This document shows, in pieces, positions 48,600 through 60,939 of a DNA stretch of 64,000 nucleotides. Position numbers and translations under genes: made by a program. The notes beneath the pieces are model-generated. The model made no database searches. It saw nothing but the letters and a program-made list of their open reading frames with translations, and had not been told where the DNA came from. The DNA is from Myxocyprinus asiaticus. Taxonomy: Eukaryota > Chordata > Actinopteri > Cypriniformes > Catostomidae. Position 1 is the stretch's first letter, and each line of letters starts with the position of its first letter. Where the stretch lies: the NCBI RefSeq assembly GCF_019703515.2, contig NC_059393.1, positions 14,702,501 through 14,766,500 of the forward strand, written 5' to 3'.

Positions 48600-49826
48600 A
48601 CAATTAGGCTGCTTTAGTTAGGTCTGCCGGAACCAGAAACATCTATCATGATCTATAACTCTGCAAAAAATTGAATGGAATCTACACTAATATTGTTCTA
48701 TTTGTTTCCATGTCTCAACCTCGGGATTCATATCCCAAGCTTACCAGAGCCGGACAGATCCAGCTCCGTTCCTGCTTGGTGTCAGGCTCCACTGCTACGT
48801 GTTGCTGAGTGACGACAACAAACTACAGCCAGTGCTAGCCAGACATCACTTAATTCTTTTGACTTCAGAGGATGAACTGATGCCTGCTCCAACTGTATGA
48901 CTTCGGATACTTCATATGCCGCTGCCTGAACTTTGGACTTAGGATGGACCCACTGAACCTCACCGAAATGGAGTTTTATAAACACGGTTCGGGAGGAGCA
49001 AGGTCATTTAATCTGACCAATCACATCACTAGAGTAAGCATATATAAACCGCTTACCTCTACATGGCATCGAGTCTTCTGACATCCCTCCACCTCCCCTT
49101 TCTCCTCCTATCCATTTACTAATAAATAACCTAAGTCCGGGACCCCCCATTTGTGCTCAAGTCAAGCCTCGAGCCTCAAGCCCTTCGCCCAGCACAGCCA
49201 GCCACAAAAATCTACACTATCCTCTAAGCATGATTACATTAACTTGTGAACTACTGAAATGACCTGCCGGTTAAACTGCGATGCACCTCATTGATCTCTG
49301 CCTGCATCACCTTTGTCTATTGATGAACTACACTCTTGAAATGGAATACAAAGACTATCATTTAATTGCCATCAAAAGCCTTCATCAGCCAACTAACAAA
49401 GTACAATGCATCTATGTGAACTTCTGCAGTTAATCCAGGATGGACTTCAAAGACATTAGTCATTAATCATAAAGTTCATAAAAAATATTTTATTTTTATT
49501 TATAAAACACTGGACCTTAACGCTTACTTAATTTACAAATTTAAAACCATTTGCACTGCACACCAATAACTAATATTGGGATTATATTCATGTTGTTTAG
49601 CCAGAGGGGAACTGGCCCCCACAGTGAGCCTGGTTTCTCCCAAGGTTATTTTTCTCCATTAACAAACATCTTATGGAGTTTTGTGTTCCTTGCCACAGTC
49701 GCCTTCAGCTTGCTCACAGGAGTTCTAGGTTAAATTTTTTTGTTAATGCATGATTTTCTGTAAAGCTGCTTTGAAACAATGTGTGTTGTGAAAAGCGCTA
49801 TACAAATAAAAATGACTTGACTTGAT
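48600..49826 (+). mobile_element. Retroposon-like repeat with a 'gcgctatacaaataaaaatgacttgacttg' tail
   Basis: The 5' part ('ggtctgccggaaccagaaacatctatcatgatc') and the 3' part ('gaactggcccccacagtgagcctggtttctcccaaggttatttttc' ... 'aaagctgctttgaaacaatgtg') are a widely dispersed fish repeat that I recognise by its conserved 3' end. The terminal short repeat (TGACT/TGACTTGA) marks a retroposed 3' end. The middle (about 48980-49205) looks foreign. It ends about 450 bp upstream of the CELF start codon. Confidence 0.6.
48980..49205 (+). mobile_element. Possible solo LTR-like insert
   Basis: A TATATAAACC box (about 49040), an AATAAA (about 49120) and a CT-rich then C-rich end occur in LTR order within a region that interrupts the surrounding repeat. 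Clear TG...CA ends and a target duplication were not found. Confidence 0.25.
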
Positions 49827-50282
49827 TGTGATGCATTCCGGATGGAAAGATCTAAAACAGACATCTCGGAGACGTACATGTGCAATCTTGGTTGGCTTTT
49901 ATCTCGCCTTTTCGTCTGTGTTTTGTAGACCTACCTCTGTTTTGGATATTTATAGTGCTCATATACTTCTAATTATTTATTTAGTTTTGTTCTTGTTGGA
50001 AGGTGAAGTATTGTCAGCCTCGCTGAATGTGGGAATACTTGCACTTGATGGCCACTGCCACTGGGTGTCGTTCAGGAGCAACAAATCATGAGTTCCCTAT
50101 TTCTAAGTCACCCCCACCCCCTGGAACATCCACTCTTTCTGTGTGTATGTGTGCGTACGTGTGTGTGTCGCCTAGAAAGTACGTCTGTGTTTCCAGCTGA
50201 CTGCTGGCTCTCTCTCAGTGTGTGTATGTGTATGTGTGTGTGTTGCCATTATTATTATTATCCAGTCTGCTCCCAGCTCAGA
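49827..50282 (+). promoter_or_regulatory. Presumed promoter/5' UTR of the CELF gene
   Basis: This stretch lies between the last repeat and the start codon. It becomes GT- and CT-rich (50140-50245) and contains an upstream in-frame ATG at 50088, open but of simple-repeat composition. No TATA box at a convincing distance was seen. The transcription start is unknown, and a non-coding first exon could lie farther left. Confidence 0.35.
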
Positions 50283-50640
50283 ATGGCCAGATTCACTCAG
50301 ACTGAGACAAGAAGGGAGCAGCACCCACAGCCGCCCCATCCCGCTTACTCCAGCCTGCTTTTCACTGGACCCGGGGCAGCACCGACCCAATATCCACTCC
50401 TCCTTGTCCCGCACCAGCACCAGTACGCTCAGATCCCATTCCCAAAACCCATGAACGGGTCAGAATCCATCTCCATTCATCCGGAGAACGGCACCATGAA
50501 AGACCAAGATGCCATAAAACTCTTTATCGGGCAAATACCGCGGAACCTTGAGGAAAAAGACCTGAAACCCTTATTTGAACAGTTTGGGAAAATCCACGAA
50601 TTGACGGTATTGAAGGACCGATACACCGGCATGCACAAAG
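50283..50640 (+). CDS. celf5: CELF5-like RNA-binding protein, first coding exon (partial)
   Basis: 119 codons plus one base, ending at CACAAAG|GTAAAC, the conserved CELF exon junction within RRM1 (phase 1). The ATG is in a strong context (AGA ATG G). The protein starts [13 protein letters not shown], resembling the MARLTESEARRQQ start of CELF5. Residues 14-70 are Pro-, His- and Gln-rich and low in complexity. From residue 72 it reads [20 protein letters not shown] with the RNP2 motif LFIGQI (about 80-85), then [23 protein letters not shown]1 and the remaining RRMs lie in later exons. CELF proteins bind UG/GU-rich RNA and control neuronal splicing and translation. CELF4 and CELF6 start differently; I cannot exclude another fish paralog. 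Continuing past the donor gives a stop within four codons, confirming the boundary. Confidence 0.85.
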
Positions 50641-50710
50641 GTAAACGCTAGAACCGAATCTAGCGATTCCTCAATAAGAGCGATTTTTGTTGTTGTTGCT
50701 GCAAACACTA

Positions 50711-50712
<2 letters not shown>

Positions 50713-50793
<81 letters not shown>

Positions 50794-50796
50794 TTC
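50713..50796. repeat. (AT)31 followed by T20 tract
   Basis: About 63 nt of pure AT run straight into about 20 T, beginning 72 nt downstream of the exon 1 donor. Confidence 0.95.
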
Positions 50797-50837
50797 AGTG
50801 ACACATGTTAGACGTGGTGAATATATTTGCTTGTTAG

Positions 50838-50840
<3 letters not shown>

Positions 50841-50882
<42 letters not shown>
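50841..50882. repeat. (ATT)14 microsatellite
   Basis: Uninterrupted trinucleotide run of about 42 nt. Confidence 0.95.
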
Positions 50883-52356
50883 TCTACACCCAATGTACCC
50901 ATTCTAGTGACGCATGCTTTCATTTACGTAATATGTATCACAAATAATACATGACATTTTTGTGGTCCATCCTTTTAAAACCTTATCAGACTGCTGAAAG
51001 TGGAATGCCCTTTAGCCACTATTACTTACAACATTAAAATAACCAAACCTCTCAGTTTGGAATTCTTGCATTTGGTACTGTTGCTTTTATAGATTTTCTA
51101 TGCATTTCCCCTTATAAACAACACACAATGGACATTTTAGCTTTTTCTATGGCAGTTTAATGTTGGTCGCTTTCAATCGCGCGCACTCTGAACTGGGGCA
51201 AAGAGGCTTACAAAATATTCATATTTAAAAAGTCTTTCTTTGGCATCTACCGTATCCTTTTCAATGGGGAAATACACCGCCACCCGAGCGTATTCTGCTT
51301 CCATAAACAGCATGGGCTTGCAAAAGTACAGGCAATAATACATTGCAAATTGGCGATGGTGTTAGTATGAAATCATAATTACTCTTAAAGCATGTTCATT
51401 TGTGCGTCATAAGTGAACTACTACGACAGGTGCGTTCTACATTGTGTCGTGACGTTCTTCTTGACAACTGACACGAAAGACGTCACAAATATCACTCAAA
51501 CAAAAAGACAATGACTAAAATTAAACCTCTAATTTGGTGTAATCTGTCGTTGTGGGCTACTCTCTTGTTTGTGTCATTCTCTTTAAGTGATGTTTCGGAA
51601 ACAGAATATTCACATTTATCTTCGTTAGTGTCAGTAACTATTAAGCTTCATATCAGTGGCGTGTTTATAATTATGCTAATAAGGCTCTATTTGCTCAAGC
51701 GTTCATCCTTGTTATTTACCCCCTGAGTAGCACCGCTTCCGCTGGGGTTTAACTGTGTTGAACAAATCAAAGAAATGAGAAAGTATACATTGATTTCATG
51801 GGCTAGAGTTGTGTGTGTGTGTCAACAGAATTGAGTGAAATGTTGTTTTTATTCTTAATTTCAGTCTTATATGGCCAAGACAAATATAAGTAAATTTAAG
51901 TATTTGTCACGTACATTTTTAGAGGGAATGTAGAAAAGAGTCGACGATTGAGGTTGTTAAAGCGCGCCAATTCTGAGGAGAAATTTACGCGCTAGCCCTT
52001 CTGTCTGGAAATCCTCTTCTCGGGGATCAACGGCATTATAGTGTCATGTAAATGATCAAATTGTTTGATGTATTACCTTGTATAAGTAATACAAGACAGA
52101 AAAAAACAAGGGAACATCCAATCTGAGTGTTCCTCTTCGGCATTGATGAATGTCAAGCCTATGTGGAAATACCTTATATAGTGAATTACTGTGTTCTGAG
52201 TAATCCCATCAATTAAACGTTTAAAGTATCGAAGTCTACATCCAAGGACTTAGTAGTTTTCCATGAGGAATCTGGTGTCAGTCTATGTGGTTTTAATTAT
52301 ATTAACCAAATGGGAGTGAAATGTCTTGAACATCTCTTCAGTGAAGAACAGGTTAA

Positions 52357-52512
52357 AATACATTTACATTTATGCGTTTGGCATTTTATCTGAAGCGACA
52401 TGCAGTGCATTGAAGCCATTGGCTAAATTTTTTATCAGTACATGTGTTCCATGGGAATCAAACACATTACAATGGTATTGCTAGCACTATGCTACCAGTT
52501 GAGCGAGGTAGG
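52357..52512 (-). mobile_element. tRNA-derived SINE in the intron
   Basis: On the - strand the head 'cctcgctcaactggtagcatagtgc' (A box) and GTTTGATTCCC (B box) are followed by the tail GTCGCTTCAGATAAAATGCC...'gcataaatgtaaatg'. It is the same tail class as the SINE at 32515. It is antisense to the CELF gene. Confidence 0.8.
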
Positions 52513-54636
52513 AATGGAAAAATATACATATTATAGGAAAGATACATTTATGAAAAATTGTCTGAAATTCTTGGTGCTGAGCATGTTTTAATGTTCACTT
52601 TTTAACCCCACATATGTAATTTGATTTATTACGGGCTAACAGAGTAAGCAAATTTGGTAAATTCTATTTCTTTGGTCGCATATTTGGTCAGTGACATATA
52701 AAGTTTATTATGGCTGGTCATCTACATTATAATTAAACCTACTGCCAATGGCAGATTACAACATAACAGGTCCAAATAGACCTTAAGGTACCTTAAACTA
52801 CCTGATTAAACCCATGATGTAGCTGCCATTGGGTCAGGTACTGCATATGGGATGTTAAGGACCATATAGAGATTATATTCCTCAGAGTGAAAGTGTCGTT
52901 TTTCCATTTTATGTATTATTCTATAAGTGCATGTGAAGAAAAGGACAAGTCAGCAAATATTTACTAACTTTTCATGCAGCTTAAAGAGTTCATGCAATCT
53001 TGTGAGTAGTCACAATATGGACTGCATTGGTAATGTACATTCCAAATTGTTGTACATGTTTGGCTCAAATATGGCTGAGGATGCTAATGTAATTTTTAAT
53101 CCAGTTTCCCCCAAATGAGGGAAGACCCAGACAATTTAAGGAGTGTAACAGATGCAGGAAAAGGAAAATGAATGTTTGTCTCAATGCCAGTACCCATTGT
53201 GCATTCCACTTGTGTCATCTATTTGCATATGAACAAATTCACAGAAGAAAATCCTGTTGGAGTGTTTTAGTACAGCAGTGCAAACGAGACAGTAAAGTCA
53301 TTTGTTTTTCATTCATTTTTGTTTTAAGGAGCTCTACACACTAAAGGGATCACATGTATGGGACACAGGTTTCCAAGGGTGGGGAAAATGTTCCGGAGCT
53401 AAGTCAGCCTGTTAATCCACACAGGAAAGCACAGCATTACTTTGCTAAGCGCAGTAATAAAGCATGACCATAATGACGGAGGAGGATTAGCAACTGTAGT
53501 TATTGTCTGAAGTTTCAGTTCCTTGGATCAGTTGGTTTGTCCCTCTACAGTGGCTGCTTCTTTGCAATTAAAGCTTGCTGGAGTCATTTTACCCTGCGGT
53601 GTTCATGAAGAACTATTATGAGATCTGTTTCATGGGCCTAAAAATTGCTGTCAGGTGAGTTTTATCCCTTCAGGCTTTTTACCTGTGATTATTTGAGCTC
53701 AGCATTTTATTAGTTTTTATATTGTATACAAAAGAAGTTCTTGAGTGGTATTAGAAACAAGTGCATGTTTTACACCTACAGATTGTCAATGCTGAAGACT
53801 GCAAAGTTAAGACACATGCAATGCTGTATTCGTAATCTTATTTGAGCATGGTATAGTCGATCTCCTGCAGTGGTAACATTAATAGACTATTGTCGTATTG
53901 CTTTGAAAGCCTCTTATGCACATTTTCACTCTGCAGGTGAAGATGTCCAAGGATAAGCTTGTATTCTGACAATACGAAAGGCCTACAAGGATCTTTAGAA
54001 CTAAGCTGGAATCGGAATATCTGACTGTCTGAACTTCATGCAGACCCATTCACATCCGCTACTGTGGAGTGTCAATACGATAATATTGTCTAGGGGACCA
54101 TTGTGCTAATGCATTTATGAGTGAATTAGACATAAGATTGAAATCATAGAAATAAGCATATAAAAAATTAAGCAGATTTAATTTCTGTCCTTTCACATGC
54201 AAACCGTTTTAACAGTAGGGGGCCATAAGAAAGCTGAAAGCTTGGCTGGAAAAAGCTTCAGTGCTTATAGTATGCATATAGAGGTAGTCTAGGAAAGTGT
54301 TTTGAAAATAGTTTAAAATTATTTCTAATATTGTCAAGAGCTGGTGTTAAAATGAGATTATTCTGATGCCTTAGAGCAATATGCAAAATTTAGTTAGACA
54401 AAGACCAAACCCTTTTGTCTATTTTTCAAGCACCCTTGTTAGGTACATAGTAACATAATAATTTCTGTGGAATATATGGATGCTTTTAACATTTGTATTT
54501 AAAAAAAAAAAAAATCCATATAGAGTGTAAGTATAAGTAATATATTTAAAGTCGGCATGATATCAAAATTGACAATATTTATTTTCTTAATGGATGTTTC
54601 TGTTTTTTTTTTAAAACTGTGCATTAATCTGTGCAT

Positions 54637-54647
54637 ATGTGTGTGTG

Positions 54648-54722
<75 letters not shown>
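54637..54722. repeat. (GT)n-(TA)n microsatellite
   Basis: A short GT run leads into about 72 nt of uninterrupted TA, then T-rich sequence. Predicted 'YIYIYI' peptides here are artefacts. Confidence 0.95.
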
Positions 54723-54728
<6 letters not shown>

Positions 54729-55789
54729 TTTTTATATATATATTTTTTGTCCTCATAATATTCAATCAAAATGTCATAACTTGCTCTTGGATATGATTGA
54801 CGCATCTCTGCTGATATATGCGAGACCGCTCAGCAGTTAAACTAGTTTAGTAGTGAGTTTTCACCCACCCCTTCAACAGCCCGTCATGTACGCAAAACTG
54901 GCGTTGAAGCCGCAAATGCAGATATGGTGAAGAGGTGTATTATCATCTGTTTTCCTTTTAAAATCCTGCTCTATACCCCAAACTTGGTTACGGGACTACT
55001 ATTTCTACATTTAGAAGAAGGAGGAATAACAGCAAATTCGTGGTTTTGTTTCAGGCATTTCACGCCTGAATGTTTCCAGAGGTGATAGCTTCTGAATGAA
55101 ACATGAGTCGGATGTGGAGAAAGTGGCAGGAGTTTATTCATATTTTTTATGTAGGCATTTTCCAGAGGTATCTTGGGGTGTACAGCATAAATAAGTGTTC
55201 TTTATTCTTTATTTTTAGTGAATTGTGATTCGAAGCATGGAAATATTGTGATCTTTTATTCGCTTGTTCATCTGCATTGGATTGCTCATGGCTCCAGCCT
55301 CGTTGTAAGCGAAGACCGCAATGTGCTGTGTGCGTTTATGGGCTGGTTATGTATTAATGTTGTCAGATCATCATTCGGTTCTCAAGTCAGTGGAAAAGTT
55401 GGAAAAGCCTATTGGCTATTTTCAAAAAAGGGACAAGCCTTTCGACATGTCCCGCCCCACTTCCTGTTTCAATAGGAAATGCATCAAAACCAAAAATAGA
55501 AATACTCTTGTCTAGGCAAAAATAAATTTGGTCAGAAAACAGACAGTCCTGCCCCGAACTCTCGCCATTGGTTGAGCCAGTATTGCTGTGTCGGGCTAGT
55601 TGGTATACTCAAACAGAGTACAGTTTTGAGACATTGCTGTAGATCACAAAACCTGTCAAGAAGATAGTCGAATGTAATCCAAAATCAAAAATAAAGAAAA
55701 TGAAATTATATTTAGCATTAAAAAAAAATGAAGGCTACATTAAGGACCATTAAGAATTTTTGCATTGTGACATTATTTTCAGGACACTT

Positions 55790-56489
55790 CAAGGAATAGT
55801 TCACCCAAAAATAAAAATTCTCTCATCATTTACTCACCCTTATGCCATCCCATATGTATATGACTTTCTTTCTTCTGCTGAACACAAATTAAGATTTCTA
55901 GAAGAATATCTCAGCTCTGTAGATCCTCACAATGCAAGTGAATGGGTGCCAACATTTTGGCACTGCAAAAATCACATAAAGGCAGCATAAAATAATCCGC
56001 ATGAGTTAAATCCATATCTTCAGAAGTGATATTATAGGTGTGGGTGAAAAACAGATAAATACTTAAGTACATTTTTGCTTGAAATTCTTCTTTCTGCCCA
56101 GTAGGGGGCATATGCATGAAGAATGTGATTCACCAAAAACACAAGAAGAAGAATGTGAAAGTTAAAGTGCAGCCTGACTGAGCAGGGAGAATTTATATTT
56201 GACTTAAATATTTATCTGTTTCTCACCCACACCTATCAGATCACTTCTGGAGACATTGATTTGACCTCAGGAGTCTTAAGGATTACTTTTATGCTGACTT
56301 CTGTGATTTTTGGAGCTTCAGAATTTTGGCACCCATTCACTTGCATTGTATGGACCAAAAGAGCTGAGAAATTCTTCTAAAATCTTCATTTGCATTCTGC
56401 TGAAGAAAGAAAGTTATACACATCTGGAATGGCATAAGGGTGAGTAAATGATGAGAGCAACTTAATTTTTGGGTGAACTATCCCTTTAA
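55790..56489. mobile_element. Long foldback TTAA MITE, family A copy 7
   Basis: The left end is AGGAATAGTTCACCCAAAAAT and the right end GGGTGAACTATCCCTTTAA. The left arm (to about 56090) and the right arm (from about 56205) are inverted copies over roughly 280 nt: 'ctcagctctgtagatcctcacaatgcaagtgaatgggtgcc' faces 'ggcacccattcacttgcattgtatggaccaaaagagctgag'. The loop holds 'cacaagaagaagaatgtgaaag'. The left TTAA has decayed to TCAA. Confidence 0.82.
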
Positions 56490-57950
56490 GCACATTTTAC
56501 CACCCAATTCTCTTTGCTGAAACACATATTCTCATATTGTATTCTCATTACCGCATCACAGTGATTTTTTAAATGTATTACAGCATGATGTTGTACAATT
56601 ATTTATTTTAAATAACGTTGCAAAAATAGCAAGAATAAAAGGCAGTACCAAGACAGTACTACTGTGATAGATTTGAAGTTATTATTATTATTATTTAAAC
56701 TGACAGATGTTATTTGCTCTTTCTAGCGGCTTCTTTATAACTTAAAAAAGGTCTGACAGTCAGAACACCCAAACACCTGTAAATGCTGTAATACGCAACA
56801 AGGCTTCTCCATAAAAAATGCAATGCTTCAGCCGCTCTCCTGGCAGGACTGTAGGTCTGAATGTCAGGATGAGATTCTTCCCTTCTTTACCAGCACACTT
56901 TGCATTGAGGTTCCTGTCTTTTCATGTGAACTGGCCACCTACCTCCCCTTTACCTGCCTTTAAATGGACCTTCCTCCGTGTGGAGAAGGTTATTTCTCTT
57001 TTTAGATGGAAAGTGTGTTTTTTTATGGCTATTACCATTCATCAGCAGATGGCACTTACAGTAGAGTATTGTAGACATCTCCATGAGAAAAGAGGTTCAG
57101 TGACCCTCTGTTACGTCCATTTTTTGTGTGGCTGGAGCATAAAACACAAAAGGAAAATTATTGATGCGCTTTTCTAAGATGCTGTAAATCTCTCCCTGGT
57201 GACTGTCTTTTTATGGAGGATAATAAGCTGGTCTTCAAACGTGTCATAATATTAGGGATATCTGGTTATAGAAAGCCCTTCAGTTTCCCTGTGCAGAATG
57301 CTGGTTGCTGGTTTAAAAAAAAAAACCATTACATTAATCTCACTGCTGCCTAAATAAGTGATAAACATAATATCATTAATGTTACTGTTCGGTTAAAATG
57401 TTTTGAGTGTGACATGAAAGTGTAGTGTCTTCATTATGATGTCACTAATTTAAAGATGACATAATTTTTACTATCATATTTTAATAGGCAGACATGACTA
57501 TAAATAAGCCATTCGTTGGTTCATTTCCCTGAAAAGTGTACATACTATCAAAACATTGCTCTGATTGTTTGAACAAACCATTCCTGGCACAACAACAGTA
57601 GCTCAACCAATGGCATGATTTTGGGGCAGAACAATCTCTTTTGCCGACCAATGAAAGATGGAGTTCATGAACTCTGTTTAAAAACATTCTTTATTTTTAC
57701 AGTTCTATTTGGTTATATTAGTGGCACAAAAATTGCATGTTCGCCTTGAAATTGCTAGATTTGTCTGAACAGTTTAAACATTTTTATGGTCAGTTCCCAG
57801 GGATAAAGCTTATTGTTTACTTTTAAATTCTACGGTGTTGTTTTTTTCACTTTGTGAAAAATGAGTGATAAAGGCAAGATGAGAGAAAATGAAATGTAAG
57901 ATCCAGAAGAATGAGTGTTCCTGGTTTTTCAAGCTTCCTCAACTAACAGC

Positions 57951-58255
57951 TAGGGCTGTCGATTTAATGCGTTAATTTAGTGCGACTAATTATATTAAAA
58001 ATAATGTGTTAAATAAATTAATGCAATTAATCATGCCCCTTGATGCGTAAGCAAATTCCAAAATAAAAGTATGGATTTAATTAAAAATAGCGCAGACGGA
58101 ACGCAAGAATATGCATTGTGAGAACTGGACACATTGACAGACTCAGTGTAAAACAGATTGCTGCCAATTGTAGGCTTGGTCAATTATATGAGAATAAAAC
58201 AAACAATATATTGAGTTCTTTAGACACTTTTTTGTATTTTCTAATCAATGCTTTA
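57951..58255 (+). mobile_element. hAT-type fragment with TAGGGCTGTCGATTTAATGC end
   Basis: TAGGGCTGTCGATTTAATGCGTTAA is the end of a common fish hAT-like family, followed by 'gcgactaattat' and 'gcaattaatcatgcccc'. The right end was not found; family C copy 4 begins immediately after, so it is probably truncated. Confidence 0.55.
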
Positions 58256-58261
58256 TTCATC

Positions 58262-58795
58262 TGTCACAATAATCAACATGATCACATGGGAAGTCGGCAT
58301 GTTATTTCTGAGAGTTCCGGTTCCCTAGAATTGGCCACATTATGCCAACTCACAAACAAGTGCCATCTCCCATCAAACATGTTTGCTCCCATTGTAGCAT
58401 GACAGGAAGCGCGTTGCATCAGCAGCGGTGGAGACCCGGGGTACAGATCCCGTGTTGAAACCAGGAAGTAATCGCATTCGCATAATCAGTGACGAGCACG
58501 AATTTGAGGTTGCATTTTTCCCACTAACATTTACAAATTTTACTCCACTGATGGTTAGATTTAGGTTTGGGGTTACAGTTTGTACACTATGCATTCCTCT
58601 TCACTGTTAACATCCTGTACAGCTAACAATAGAATTCGCTTCACAACTCGCTTTTGGCACCCCTCTGTGGACATTACAACTGGAAAATGGAGCTCACACG
58701 TGCACAAATGCCCAACAGCACTTAATGCTTTGGCCACTGGAGGCACTGCTTCGAATTTCGGTAAGCACAGACTGATTTTAGCTAAAGAAAAGTCA
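58262..58795 (+). mobile_element. Dispersed family C, copy 4
   Basis: It matches copy 2 block for block, from 'aacatgatcacatgggaagtcggcatg' to 'ggtaagcacagactgattttagctaaa'. A tRNA-like segment with 'ggggtacagatccc' lies at the same position, near 58437. Confidence 0.65.
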
Positions 58796-59058
58796 ACCTA
58801 CAGTACTGTTTCCGATTTCACTATGAGATCAGTCTGCATATAAAGATTCATTTTCACAGGAAAATAAATGAACACTCAGCATGGTTAACTAATGAACAGC
58901 GAAAGATAGATAGACAGGTTGCAGTTGATGAGAATGGCTTGGAAATATGTAAATGCCTCATTGGAATTTGTGCAGAAAAGCCTTTTTTTCCACTTCCTTT
59001 GATCTAAGGAAGGAGGGCATGGCCATCATGTCAGTCAGAGAGCTGTGACAAATGCCAT

Positions 59059-59059
<1 letters not shown>

Positions 59060-59099
<40 letters not shown>
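59060..59099. repeat. (CA)20 microsatellite
   Basis: Uninterrupted run of about 40 nt. Confidence 0.95.
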
Positions 59100-59101
<2 letters not shown>

Positions 59102-60829
59102 GTTGAAGTGGACAAGGGAAAAATGACAGTAAAGCAGAGGGCTAAGCACAATAAATTAACAGACTGAGAGAGACGGAGTGACTGTCAGCACCACTGAAAA
59201 CAAATGGGGCCTTTAATCCGGAGGCACCGACGGAGTGACGGGCCTTTCTGACAGGATGGGAGAGGCAGATCCACCCCTGCAGACGAGGAGAGGGTGGAAA
59301 CAAAAGGATTTAATATGACGGGGGGAGGTGTGGAGGGGCAAATGTGTGTGACACCATCACCGATGTAAAGCGTAAGACAGGATGAGACTGTACTAAAACA
59401 TAATGATCATTAGAACTCATAGGTATTTGGACATAAACTGTGTTTCTAGTTAGGGCTGTGGATACGATCACACTTCGATATCCATATATTGCAATTCTTT
59501 TCCTGGTGATCTTTCATCAACACTATAGATCCTTGCATTTTATCGTGCAATCAATGAAGACGCAGGCTTTCTGAAGGCTAATGTATATGCATTTTTTTCA
59601 TGTTTCGTGAACAGTTTGGCATTCTAGCCTTTCAGAGTAACTGCGAGCCTATACAGACGCATTCAACGGATACACACGCACAGTTACATACACATACGTG
59701 AGGCTAAAAAACTGGGATGCACACATACAGTCCGTTCTGTCTGTGTTGATAAATAATTTTAGTGGCATGCAGGAAACCAAAGTACTTTAGTCTCAAGTAA
59801 GCACAAACTCCTTAATTTGCACATTTCTCCTGAAGAGCAGAGAGGTGCTATGCTGGACAAATATGAAGCGAATATTTATCAAAGTTTCAGTTGCGATGCA
59901 TCTAGACTAAATAGAGATTAGTTAAATAATTGCATTTTAGAAGCTTTGTATATGTTAATATTGTACAAATTGGTGTCTATCCAAACATAAAAAAAATGAG
60001 TACGCTTTGCGTGCGAATACCTACAAATGCTAATGAGAAGGGGTAGGCAATACTGCCAGCAGCTGTTATCAGAAGTGGAACTTACCACAATTCTGCTATA
60101 TCCAATCATTTCTGACTCAGCCCTCTGTAACATCACGTGCACTATCTGCCAAGGAACCGGAAATTTGTTATTCTTGTTGTAGAAGAATTTAACCAGACCT
60201 CCATATCACAGAGCATATTAGAAAGATAATATCCCTTTTACAGACTAAAACATTACAGAGTAACATTTCTGTTCTTATTTTAGGATTGAGAAGAAGTGCT
60301 ATGAAATGAGCACGCTTGAAAGGTGATCTGGGAGAGGACGTTATTAGTGAGTTTGTGGGACCTGTCGGGGATGTGCGGAGAGGCCTGTTGCTCAGCAGGG
60401 CTATTAATAGAAATCTGTGGTATTTCCGAAAATAGGTTAAGCTGCCACTGCTGGCATCACTGCTCTCCTGCCAGCCATCCTCTAAAGACAGAAAGAGAGA
60501 GGGAGAGAGTTAGGGGGAAACAGATGTAGCCTACTGAGGATGCTTCTCCTTTAAGTGTGTGTTGTTGCACTGCCTGTGCTCAGTGCAACATCGGTCTGGC
60601 GTTATCTGGTGAAGGACCGGCAACACTGCGAAAGACACATTCAATGTCAGTTTCATAGTATTAGTTCAGCAAAAAATTACAATTTTGGATCTGAAAAGTC
60701 AAGTTATTCCAAACCTGTATGCTGTTATTTTTCTGTGGAACACAAATAGAGAAGTGCTTTTTGGAACTTGACAGACATGGTCTCTATGAACTCTCATTGT
60801 TTGGAAAAGACCTGGTTTAAAAATTGCAT

Positions 60830-60895
60830 TTGTGTTCAAATGGAAGCTCAAATGACAATATTTGTGGCATAATAATGATTACCACAATTTTTTTT
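60830..60895 (+). mobile_element. Family B MITE fragment
   Basis: 'gtgttcaaatggaagctc' and 'tttgtggcataataatgattaccacaa' match the left arm of the copies at 2214 and 27591. No right arm was found. Confidence 0.45.
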
Positions 60896-60939
60896 AACTT
60901 TAATTCATACTTTAATTCATACTTTTGCATATGTATTAG

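Noticed and set aside
50088..50282. Upstream in-frame ATG that would add 65 residues to the CELF protein.
   Set aside because: The added peptide is made of GT/CT simple repeat translation ([15 protein letters not shown]) and the ATG at 50283 matches the known CELF5 start.
50776..50800. T20 followed by CAG looks like a splice acceptor downstream of exon 1.
   Set aside because: It lies only about 150 nt after the donor, and the sequence after it has no CELF-like coding; it is a by-product of the TA/T simple repeat.
51511..51726. 71-codon hydrophobic frame that could be a small membrane protein.
   Set aside because: No start context, homology or conservation evidence; it lies inside the presumed intron with AT-rich composition.
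54499..54840. Frames of 64-88 codons encoding YIYIYI peptides.
   Set aside because: Translations of the TA microsatellite; the same applies to 7626-7865 and 50571-50947.
59451..60125. Possible complete hAT element from TTAGGGCTGTGG to 'actcagccctct'.
   Set aside because: The proposed right end matches only a few bases and no 8-bp duplication flanks the pair.
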